Of a stretch of DNA of 64,000 bases, positions 1-10,235 are shown one piece after another. The DNA is from Citrus sinensis. Taxonomy: Eukaryota; Streptophyta; Magnoliopsida; Sapindales; Rutaceae. Within the stretch, counting starts at the first letter, position 1; each line of letters starts with the position of its first letter. The translations under genes and the position numbers were made by a program. The notes below the pieces were generated by a model. It was not told the DNA's origin. It saw only the letters and a list, made by a program, of their open reading frames with translations, and made no database searches. The stretch lies in the NCBI RefSeq assembly GCF_022201045.2, contig NC_068559.1, positions 3,260,501-3,324,500 on the forward strand. The letters run 5' to 3'.

Positions 1-193
1 TTTTTTCCCATCAATCTATTGCCGGTTTTTATTATACTTTTTGCTACATCACAGCCTTACTAAGATTTAAGTCTTGGGTTCAAATTTCTTGTAGTGTGCG
101 TGTGTATATATTTAATAAATATAAAAAAAAATTATAGCATTACATCTACTTAACCATTACATAAGCACTCAGTATTAGTTTAATTAAAATCAT

Positions 194-943
194 GGGAAAT
201 TATCATTGCACCATATTTTTTGTGCCTTATATTCATCCAACCACCACAAAATTCTAACATGTTCTCTACACCATTTTTTTTTAAAAAATTTGCATCAATT
301 AGCCACTTTTGCACTAACACCATTAAATAATTTAAACGAAATGATAATTTTACTCCTAAATAAATTAAACGGCCATTTCATCTTTTAAAAAGCTTTGAAA
401 ATTTTAAAAAATACCCCTAAATTTAAAAAAAATAAATCCAAAATAGAGGTGCTCAGTTGATTTTTATTAAATTTAGATTTTGCAAAATTTTAATAATTAT
501 TTTTATTAAAATTTTATAATTTTGTAAAATTTTAATAAAAATAACTGCATTTATTTATTAAAAATAAATCCCAAAATTTTAATAATTTAGGGGATTTTTA
601 TTAAATTCCAAAATTTTGAAATTATTTTTATAATTATAATTGTTTATTAAAATAATTTTTTAAAAAATAAAAATTCTAATTTTTGGATTTATTTCTTTAT
701 TAAATGTAGGGGTATTTTTATAATTATATATATTTTTATTTTCAAAGCTTTTACAGGATAAAATGATCTTTTAATTTATTTAGAAGTAAAATTGACATTT
801 CATTTAAATTATTTAATGATGTTAGTGCAAAAGTGGTTAATTGATACAAATTTCGAAAGAAATGTTGTGTAGAGAACATGGTAGATTTTTGTGGTGGTTA
901 GATGAATATAAGGCAAAAAAAAGTGGTACCATAATAATTTCCC
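194..943. mobile_element. Mutator-like element with long terminal inverted repeats, non-autonomous
   Basis: The two ends are imperfect inverted repeats of roughly 200 bp. The left end reads GGGAAATTATCATTGCACCA and the right end, reversed, begins GGGAAATTATTATGGTACCA. The 9-bp sequence taaaatcat flanks the element at 185-193 and 944-952 as a perfect target-site duplication, which is typical of Mutator-like elements. The interior is almost pure A/T with no credible reading frame, so it must have moved with enzyme supplied elsewhere. The short open frame near its left end is part of the inverted repeat, not a gene. Confidence 0.85.
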
Positions 944-952
944 TAAAATCAT

Positions 953-3900
953 TCATCCTATATTATCTTGACTAATTCAAATTATTCTACATGGTCCTTT
1001 TTTAAAAAAAAAAGAAAAGAAATTTGTTAAAGAAATGGTTTGCCTATCTATCTTTAATTAATATTGTATTATTTTTCAAATTCTTATACGAATTGGATCT
1101 GTGGTTTCCAAATCCTCTGGACCGAGTCCTAACGACAAAAATGAAAACTTCTTTGAATTTGATTTTATAATTTATTTGAAGCATTTGCCGGACTTTGAGA
1201 TAGCTTGAAGATCAAGCATGGGATCCAAACTAATCTGACTAAATATTAAGATTAATCAACCATTTCTGGATCAATATTATTATTTCTGTCAACCCATTAG
1301 TCGTTAAACCAACTATCAGAGTATCTGTTAAAAGGTAGAACCAATACTTCATAATTATTTATTTTATTTGCTTATCAAGACTGGTTCTCAATATTTTTAC
1401 TATCATAAAAAATTAAGTACTTTCATCTAGTTGTTAAAAGGAAGAATCATCAACTAACATTAATGTTGATGAAAATGAAGCAAGTGAAATGGGAGTAGTT
1501 CGTGAAAATATTGTGAGGGAATTTATGCTTAGATAAATTTAATCTAATTATTTTTGTTCATCTTTTTTTTTTATAAAGAAAAAAGTACTTTAATTTGTAA
1601 AAATCTAACTAGATTGATTAAATAATTATTTTATTTGTCATTGACTTTTAAATTTAATAAGTATTTGTTAGACTCAAATATTTAAAAGTATTAATAACTT
1701 TATAATGATTAAAAAGTCTTTTTTAGATGGGCATCCAAACACTTCAAAAAGAGCTTCTTATTAAAAAAAAAAAAGTTTTTTTTACTATGGTCATCCAAAC
1801 AGCAAAAATAAGTAATAACTTTTACTTATCTTCTACTTTTAAGTAGAAGCAAAAGCAAATGCTAACCCAAACAGGTTCATAATCTTTTGTCTACAATAGG
1901 ATAATTATTGAAATAGACGAAAAAGAATTTTCATGATCCCAGTTGAAATACTTCATAATTATTTATTTTATACCATGGTCTGAAATAGTTGCTTGCAATT
2001 ACTGCAGTGGCTAATTTTGGTCCCAAATTTAGATTTAGACCAAAATGAAGTCGTGATTTGTATCTTCAAAGAATAGAATTTTGATTGTAAATAGCGGCTA
2101 CCCATGATTTTGTGTCCCATTTGAACTACAAGACTTGTGATTTTCTACCAAGTCATATTCAACACCTACCTCCAATATCATTTTATTGCTGACTTTTATA
2201 TATTTACAATAAATAAATAAATAAATAAATAAAACAATGTACAGTTTTTTAGACCGAATTTCTTTGAAGTCTATTTCTATTTTCAGCCACATGATTTTGG
2301 AATGCATGACTAAAGAGCATGTATAATAAAGGCATTTCATTAATAAACTTCCTACTGCAATTAGTTAATGGTTTGACAATTTTGAATAAATTTCTAGATA
2401 TACAAATGGGTCCGAAAACTGTCCAAAAATAAAATTGAAAATTGTGCACTACCCATTTTGAAACCATTAACATCACACATGTGAACTAGCATGATCAAAC
2501 TTATGTGTAATTATAACTTACAAGAGACGTGATTTAATCATCTAGTAAATAAGACACAACTCTTCACAGATATATATATTTTAAAATATTTTTAGTATGT
2601 GATGACTGAGAAGATCATCCCCCCTGGTTCTGATTTCTAAAGCTTCAGCACTTTAAATTTTCAACTCACATTAAACGAGCAAACTAAAGTCAAAGGTGAG
2701 CTTGCGTGGTCTCACAATTGAGCCATTTAGGATGATTCAAGAAACACGGCGGGGCAGTAAATGCAGAGCGAATGATATTAATCTTCTTCATCCGTTGACC
2801 TCTTTTTCTTCCTTTTGTAGAATAATAATCTAGTTCAATTTCATTTCTTTTGTCTTTAAAATCATTATTGTTGCAAATAGGAAAAAAAAAATACATCAAA
2901 ACATTGCAAAATATAGATTAAAAAAAGTAACAATAAATAGCTCAAATCATTTTATCGGTTGTGACTACAATATCCCTACTCTACAACTTAGATACGTTCA
3001 AATGATCGGATTTTATTGATCTTTATCGACTATTTAGCCAAATGACAGTTCCCAGCTGTGGGCTACAATAACCCTAAGACATCGTATTTCCTTTTGGAAA
3101 AATGGAAGAAACACGAGTTTGTTTGTGAAATCTTTTGAGGTTGAAGGTGAAATACTTAAATACTAAAACACGCACTGTACCATTTCATTAATCCAGCACT
3201 AATAGTTTCCGGAAATTATGAATCTCAGGTTTTTTCAATATTTTTTAACTCTCAGATTTTAAATAAATAGCCGTTGTTATTAGTTTGTTGTTGCTCTTGC
3301 TAATCAAGAGTTTTCACCTCATTACTCTTTTTTTTTTTTTTATAAATTAACTTGCTAACTATGAGATGGTGTATTGCTTCATGCCACTATATTTCATTGC
3401 TTCTAATCCAACGATGGGCCAACTGCACAACAAAATCAGGAATAAGTAACCATGATCTTAAAATATGTATATTTTTTCACTCCGGAAAAAAAAAAAGGGA
3501 CATGTTCATGCAAATTTTATGTGAATACTTTTTCTGGATTTGTTTGGTGCTCAAGTTATAAGAAAGTGAAAGGTCGGTTAAACAAGGAAACACGTGAATA
3601 TGTTCGTAGGAGATTTTATGTGAGAATTTTTTTATTTCCGTTTGGAAGGGTATGCATAATAAAATCTGATTTCTTAAGTTTTTTTTCTAGGCCATTATAT
3701 ACAGAGTGAAAGATTGTTCAGAATACATTTCCGGATGCAAAATATTTTTGATATTGTTAAGTAGTTTTGGGTGAGTGATTTTTTTATCGGCCACCTGTTT
3801 CAACCCTGAAATAAGCAAGAATTAAAAGCATCGATTAAAATCTGCAAAAAGTGGTCAATGTACGTGATGAATCTTGATAGTCATTTCATCAATTTTATTT

Positions 3901-4890
3901 GATATTAGAAAATAGTTATCTCTATCCAAAAAAAAAAAAAAGAAAGAAAGAAAATAGTTATGACTAGTTTTTCTGTAGGTCTATGAAACAACGTGATACA
4001 AGTGTTAAGTTAATTTGATTCTTTTAATGGGATTTTTGTTCAGATTACAAAGGTGAAAGCAAGTAAGAAGAAAGGGTAATGAGTTCTTCAAATTCTTGTT
4101 AAGATTTTAACTCGAGCTTAACACAAAAGGCTACCATGTCTTGAGGGTTAACTTGGTGTTAAGGGAACCGAAGTGCTGAACGGTTAACATTATGAGTAAA
4201 CAATTTAAAAAAAAAAAAATAGTTACCTATAAAGACATGTAATATTTTAGGTGATCTTGGGCTTCTTTCAATCCTAAAAATTAGATGGAGTGAGGTTTTC
4301 CATAAACTAATTGATATGGGAAAATTTTAACAATCTCCTTCTCACGTATAACGTCTTGGGTTGGAGAGTTGAGACAATTAGTTTTTTCAATCTTCTATTA
4401 GATTACTGAAAAATTTTGGACCCTCTAATACTGATTTTAAGTAATCTTGAGCCTCTCTTAAATCATAAAAGTTGATCTGTATAGAAAATTCTATTACCCG
4501 TCAATTAGGACATGTCAAATTTGATAGTGGAGGGGTTATCTAAAAGATGTAGCTCGAATTTATAGTGTGTATGCATCAACTTTTAATGAATGTTAGTGGG
4601 ATTGCAGTAGTTTGAAGAAATATTTATGATATTGGCTATGATTTCACTTGGTAAGAACAGTAGAACACGGTCGGTTCCACATCAAAGCAATCACTAACAT
4701 AACATGCAATTTGTGATTAAATTAAAACAAAAGCAATGGATGTATATTTAATCATGCTAAATCGTGCTCGTTTTAGAGTATTATTATCCTAGTTTTTCGG
4801 AAGATTTATGCTAAATTAATACGGTTGAAACTGTAAAAAGCTTCTTAATCTTTTAATTTCAATAATACCGCAACAAACAACTTATAAAAG
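953..4890. other. Intergenic, AT-rich; no gene recognised
   Basis: I see no coding region with convincing composition. Around 1730-1880 phrases such as 'catccaaacag' and 'aacccaaacagg' recur, as in plant MITE ends, but no clean pair of ends was found. A short ATAA tract lies at 2210-2235. A poly(A) run near 3930-3945 is flanked by agaaaatagttat on both sides, which may mark a small retroposed scrap. The strand-minus frame at 2690-2896 is not recognised. Confidence 0.5.
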
Positions 4891-4903
4891 TTCAATATTT
4901 ATT

Positions 4904-5127
4904 AACCAAAATTGGTTGATGTGAGTGGTTCGGCGCTCTCACTCCTTAAGAGAGGTTAGGGGTTCAAGCCCTGCTTTCGTATGGAGTCACCACTTTGGCC
5001 AGCACTTACCCTTTACAGGCCGATCCGGTGCGAGCGGTGATTAGTCTGGGTTGTGGTACGAACTTAAAGATGCCTCCCACAGTTGAGGCCCACTCAAGAT
5101 CACCTCGTGGTTCAAACAAAAAAAAAA
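4904..5127 (+). mobile_element. tRNA-derived SINE with target-site duplication
   Basis: A tRNA-like head carries an A-box-like stretch (gatgtgagtggttcgg, from 4918) and a B box (ggttcaagccc, near 4970). The body continues for about 130 bp and ends in a run of A. The 13-bp direct repeat ttcaatatttatt flanks it at 4891-4903 and 5128-5140. Head, A-tail and direct repeat together identify a SINE moved by a LINE. The perfect repeat suggests a fairly recent insertion. The family name is unknown to me. Confidence 0.8.
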
Positions 5128-5140
5128 TTCAATATTTATT

Positions 5141-6377
5141 CTACAAATTAGGTATTGGTATTTTTTTAAGAAAAAGATTACTTCTTTTTTAATAAAAGAA
5201 TATATATGTGCATATAAGATGTGATTCGCTGTTATACGTATCAAATTCTAAATTTTATATTATTTTCAAGTCATTGTTTCAGTTCCAGTGTTATTTTTTA
5301 TTTCTTTTTTGTAAGAATAAGGTAAGAGTGGAGAAAACTGAAAAGTTATACCAAATAGTTTAATGCTTCGCAATACATCCGCCAAGCCCCTTCGTGGCAA
5401 ATTACAGATTTTATATTGAAGTTTCAGACTTTGTAAACTTCACAGATTTTTCATAACAACAGATTATGGACTCATAATTTTCAAAGAATCTCGAATATAA
5501 TAGACTCGTTCGTATTTGTCTCCATCAAAGTATTGCCAATATTTCTATGAGTTGCATAGTTACATACCCTTATCTAGACCAGATCAACATTCTTATCATC
5601 ACAGATAAACCGTTTCATTATTTTTTAACAGATTATTTAGCTTATTGGTCAAAGTTAGATACTAGAGCATATCAGCCTCTAAATTTTTTAATTGGAAATT
5701 TTTGTAAGCTTGTACAGACTAAACATCAAATTATTGACGCGACAATTGCAACTATGAAATGAGAAAAATGAAACAATGATAACAGAAGAAATAAAAGAAT
5801 ATCGATAATGCAAATTGACAACGTCAAGGAGACAAACCCTAATCCTCCCTATTAGCTCATCATGCATTGATGTTTCAGGCTGACATCAGTTTGAAGTCAT
5901 AGTTGATTTTGTCACTCTCAACCACGGGACAGAATCCCAATTAGTTAGAGAACGAATATGTTTAAAATCATAGTTTTCATTTTGAATTAAATTTGAAGTT
6001 ATTATGGTTGTAATATAAACAACCATAGGATTTGCTTTCTTCTTTGAGCTGAGACTCGATTTGGTATAACTTTTTAAATAAAGTTTATCTAAATAGAGTT
6101 TTTATTAGAAGAGTTTTTAAAAGTGAAGATTTCACCCAAAAAAAATTAATTGTTTAGTTGTCAATGGGAGTTTTTATCAAAAATTTAAAATTATTTTAAT
6201 AGAGAATTTTTTAAAGTTATATTATGAAAGGAATGAAACAAGATTGTCAAATAAGTAAAATATATTTTAACTATTTTAATATTTAAAAAAATTCAAATTG
6301 TACTATCAAAATCCTAAAATTTGAACTTTTTTTCTAATAGAGATAAAATAATTTATTTAATTTTCAAAATGTCCACT
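5141..6377. other. Intergenic; no gene recognised
   Basis: The only longer frame (5547-5762, +, 71 codons) resembles no family I know and has no promoter-like or splice context. The rest is AT-rich spacer. Confidence 0.45.
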
Positions 6378-6386
6378 CAAAAAACA

Positions 6387-6527
6387 GGGCAAAACTATGT
6401 TGCAACAGTGGTATGGTACCACAGTTGCAACCGGCTATTGGATCTATAGTTGTATACTTGTATTAGCAAGATCTAATGGCTGAAAGCAACAGTGGTACAG
6501 TACCACTGTTGCAACATAGTTGGACCC
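6387..6527. mobile_element. 141-bp MITE, palindromic-end family, copy 1
   Basis: The element starts GGGCAAAACTATGTTGCAAC and ends, reversed, GGGTCCAACTATGTTGCAAC. It is flanked by the perfect 9-bp duplication caaaaaaca (6378-6386 and 6528-6536). Each end is a near-perfect palindrome centred on a GGTAC core, so the element is an inverted repeat of palindromes. It has the same length as the copy at 24095-24235. The 9-bp duplication points to a Mutator-type transposase. Confidence 0.85.
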
Positions 6528-7218
6528 CAAAAAACAACGAAACAATAACAAAATATTTAAAAAAAACTTATGATATTAAATAAATATTTATAACCATTAG
6601 ATAAATTATACTAAACAGACATTAACATATAATTTTTTATTTTGATCAATTATCTTATCTCAAAAGGTATCGAAAGAACAAATACAAATGCCACCCCCAG
6701 TCAAATTACTATTTGTTCAAAACCTTGATCATTATAAATTCCACTTTCCGTTACAAGTTCGCACTTTTTCATTACACCTCATTTAATTTTTGTCATAAAC
6801 TTCAAATTTTAGTTTTAAAAATGTCAAGAAACGGAATCGCCCTCCCTCTCTAAACATACGCCTAATCTTGCACAAAAAGACACCAAAATTCAACCGAATT
6901 TGCCAGGAAAGAAATATAACATTTCGATCGTTGACAATGAAGGCAAATAAAAACTAGAAGTTTAATAGTTCTGCGTGATTAATTTTGGCGGGTCAAGTCA
7001 CTGGATTAGTTTAGAAATACCAGAAGGGAAGACTTGCTGAAAGTGACAGGCCGGCTTTTATGTCTAACACATTCTTTCCAGGTCGTTTCCGAAACAGACC
7101 TTGCTTGGGAAATATGAATTAAGAAATTACCATTCTTGAAACAGTTTAGGATTTGATCTGCGAACGAAGTGTTGGGTGACTTTGCTCGCAATGACAACCA
7201 CAGATTCAACACCATTAA

Positions 7219-7488
7219 GGGTGCGTTTGGAATTGAGGTTGGACAATTGTAACTTAAAAATATAACATTAAAGTATTTAGTAAACACTAATTGTTGTAGT
7301 TTAAAAATTATGTTGATATGATTTTTCACTTGTATACTAGAAAATGTATTATATCTTTAATAATTTTATCAAAATTATAATTTATAATTTATATTATTAC
7401 ATATTATTAATTTTTATTTCATAATTATAATTTTTTTTTACAGCAACTGTAACTTAAAAATTACGGCATATCAATTTTAAACAAGACC
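7219..7488. mobile_element. MITE with GGGTGCGTTTGG end, copy 1
   Basis: The left end reads GGGTGCGTTTGGAATTGAGG and the right end, reversed, reads GGTCTTGTTTAAAATTG. The interior is AT-rich and matches, in opposite orientation, the element at 14907-15180. The flanking trinucleotides are taa and tga, so a 3-bp duplication is possible but not proven. The ends resemble a very common plant MITE type. Superfamily not assigned. Confidence 0.6.
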
Positions 7489-7767
7489 TGAGTGGTTGCA
7501 TAGCATAATTCTGTATCCTTATGGAATTTACATGTCTTGTAAACGGGCAGTCACAGATAAAGTTTGGTCAGTCAATGATTCTTCTTGGTTCAGCAACACA
7601 TTTAAACGTAATTTTTTACATTTTTGGTCTGTCAACCCATATAAACCTTTGATTTTTCTTATTCTTTTTTTCTCATACAGGAAAAATGGAAAATAACATT
7701 TATCCAGAAAAGAAGACCAAAAAAAAAAAAGCCCATCTTCTTTAACTGAAAACTCGGTGGCTTTCTC

Positions 7768-7774
7768 TATAAAA
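7768..7774 (+). promoter_or_regulatory. Probable TATA box of the EXO70 gene
   Basis: TATAAAA lies in the context ctctataaaac, 99 bases before the start codon at 7873. This fits a short leader for this single-exon gene. The transcription start was not observed. Confidence 0.5.
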
Positions 7775-7872
7775 CCCCCATCAAAGCACAAGCAAAACAA
7801 AACCATGAAACAACTAACCTGCGTTGCACTCTGCATTTTGCAATTCTCTTTGTCTCATTAATCAAATAAAAC

Positions 7873-9786
7873 ATGCCAGGGAAAGGAATGTCAATTCACT
7901 TCTTCTCATCTCATAAAACGCTCTCTTCTTTGTCTTCATTTTCAAGCCCCCGTACACCATCAACTCCTTCCTCTCCCGCATTCTCACACACATTCTCTGA
8001 AGCAATGGTGGAAGAGAACATAGCAAATGCAGCGACAATGATCAAAAAATGGGATATGAACTCTCCCTCAATCACCAAACTCACCTCTTTGTTTCTCCAC
8101 AACAGAAAAGAGGCCAAAGAGTTCTTGAAATGTGTCAAGGACTTGCGCTGTGCCATGCATTATTCAGTCTCTGAGCATTCAACTTCTGACAAGCTTGTGC
8201 TTGCACAAAACCTCATGCAAACTGCCATGAAAAGGCTTGAGCATGAGTTTTATCAGACATTGTCAAGATATCGAGATGAACTTGACGCTGATTCAATTTC
8301 ATTAGGGCGATCCTCAGACGGGTCATCAAGCTATGTGGGCGATGAGGATGAGAACGGATCAGTAGATGATGATGAGTTGAGAAGAACTGGTGAGACATTG
8401 ACTGAGATGGGGAGAATTTCACAGCTTGCAATGGCGGATTTAAAGGCAATTGCTGACGTTATGATTGGTTGTGGCTATGGCAAGGAGTGTATAAAGATTT
8501 ATAAACTGGCAAGGAAATCAATTGTTGATGAAGGGCTGCATCAGCTGGGAATTGAGCATTTCAAGGCTTCTCATGTTCAGAAAATGAACTGGGAAGCATT
8601 AGAACATATGATCAAAAACTGGCTGACTGCAGTGAAGATTGCAGTCAAAACACTCTTCAGCGGAGAAAAATTTTTCTGTGATCATGTCTTTTCAGCATCT
8701 GACAAAATCAGAGAGGCTTGCTTCTGTGATATAACCCAAGAAGAAGCATTAAATCTATTCAAATTTCCTGAACTAGTTGCAAAGAGCAAGAAATCGGCAG
8801 AAAGAATTTTCCAGCTGATGGAACTTCACAATATGCTTAATGTACTCTTTCCAGAGATAGAATTGATATTCAACTCTGAAGCAACCTCAGCCGTTAAATT
8901 GCAAGCTCTGTCATCAATGCACAAGCTCGGAGACTCTGTTCGAGCTATTATATCTGACTTCGAATCAACACTTCACAAGGATTCTTCAAAAACACAAGCT
9001 GTTGGTGGAGGGATTCACCAGTTAACTCGATCAGTCATGAGTTACATAACTTCACTGGGAGAACATGGTAACATTCTTGCTGACATTGTGGCTGATCATC
9101 CCCCGCCATGCACTTCATCATTTCCAGAATCTTATTTTGAGAGTCCATCCTCCCACAACAGTCGAGGATCAGCAGTCTCACTCCACCTAGCTTGGCTCAT
9201 ACTGGTTCTTTTGTGCAAGCTTGATAGAAAAGCAGCACTATACAAAGATGTAGCTTTGTCATATCTCTTCCTAGCCAACAATCTTCAGTTCATCATCGAG
9301 AAGGTTCGAACATCTGTCCTGAAGCACCTTCTTGGTGATGACTGGCTTTGTACGCATGCCAAGAAGCTCAAACAATATGCTTTGAACTACGAAACCATGG
9401 CTTGGAACAAAGTCTTCTCATCTTTGCCAGAGAGAAGTTCTTCACCTGTACCACCTGAAGTGGCAAAGGACTGTTTCCGGAGGTTCAGTGCAGCTTTTGA
9501 AGAAGCATATGTGAAACAAACATCATGGATTGTACCAAATAGGAAACTAAGAGATGAATTGAAAGCCTCAATAGCAAAGAAACTTGCACCAGCATATAGA
9601 GAATTCTATGATGAATATCGGGTGATACTAAGTGGGGAAAAATTTTTGGAATTGTTGGTGAGATTTGGACCTGATGACTTAGAAAATCAATTGTCAGACC
9701 TGTTTCATAGTTCTTCCATTTTAGGTAGTTTTTCTTCAATATCTTCACCACGCAGCCCAAAAGGATGCATACCCCATCAAAAGTAA
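7873..9786 (+). CDS. EXO70: Exocyst complex component EXO70 (EXO70H-like)
   Basis: A 637-residue EXO70 protein in one exon. EXO70 is a subunit of the octameric exocyst, which tethers secretory vesicles to the plasma membrane; its C-terminal part binds phosphoinositides. The N-terminal 40 residues are rich in Ser, Pro and Thr, followed by the segment with VEENIANAATMIKKWD (about 46-61), typical of plant EXO70. An acidic loop lies near 145-165. The helical EXO70 domain fills about residues 240-615, including LARKSIVDEGLHQLG and HLAWLILVLLCKLDRKA. The lack of introns and the N-terminal style point to the EXO70H clade, but the exact paralogue cannot be told without a tree. The start is the first ATG after a TATA box. 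The gene converges with the pectate-lyase-like gene. Length is normal and no damage is seen. Confidence 0.95.
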   Translation: MPGKGMSIHFFSSHKTLSSLSSFSSPRTPSTPSSPAFSHTFSEAMVEENIANAATMIKKWDMNSPSITKLTSLFLHNRKEAKEFLKCVKDLRCAMHYSVSEHSTSDKLVLAQNLMQTAMKRLEHEFYQTLSRYRDELDADSISLGRSSDGSSSYVGDEDENGSVDDDELRRTGETLTEMGRISQLAMADLKAIADVMIGCGYGKECIKIYKLARKSIVDEGLHQLGIEHFKASHVQKMNWEALEHMIKNWLTAVKIAVKTLFSGEKFFCDHVFSASDKIREACFCDITQEEALNLFKFPELVAKSKKSAERIFQLMELHNMLNVLFPEIELIFNSEATSAVKLQALSSMHKLGDSVRAIISDFESTLHKDSSKTQAVGGGIHQLTRSVMSYITSLGEHGNILADIVADHPPPCTSSFPESYFESPSSHNSRGSAVSLHLAWLILVLLCKLDRKAALYKDVALSYLFLANNLQFIIEKVRTSVLKHLLGDDWLCTHAKKLKQYALNYETMAWNKVFSSLPERSSSPVPPEVAKDCFRRFSAAFEEAYVKQTSWIVPNRKLRDELKASIAKKLAPAYREFYDEYRVILSGEKFLELLVRFGPDDLENQLSDLFHSSSILGSFSSISSPRSPKGCIPHQK

Positions 9787-10235
9787 ACAGTTGGTGCACA
9801 TGATATCAAAAATGTAAGCTCTCGGGCCAATATAAGTGAATGTTATAATTGATACTAGCGTTTTCAGTTCTTTCAAGTTGTTAAAAGTATTTGGCAAAGG
9901 AACCAGTTTCTCAAAACTTTATGTGTGACTTAGGTACTTTAAAGAAAACTATAATAGGACTCATTTAAAATCTCAGAAACAGAGAGAAGAAAGAAAAATT
10001 CTGAACATGACAAAGAATTTAATCTAATTCCCAAAGCAACCCAGTAATTTCATATTTGGAGTTGTGGCCAACGGAAGATATTATTTTAACCAAAAGAGGC
10101 AGCCAATTATAACCCTTGGAAGTTCAATATCTTTTTTTTTTTTCTCCCCTTCTACTGAGAGAAAAATAAAAGCAACAAAGCAGGACATATATATATCATC
10201 ATGCATGCAGTGGGCACAATGAAGATATTGAAAAG
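9787..10235. other. Spacer between two convergent genes
   Basis: It holds the 3' untranslated region of EXO70 and that of the opposite-strand pectate-lyase-like gene. No separate feature is seen apart from a T-rich tract near 10131-10150. Confidence 0.6.

Noticed and set aside
206-388. Small protein gene
   Set aside because: It lies wholly in the terminal inverted repeat of the 194-943 element and has the composition of that AT-rich repeat.
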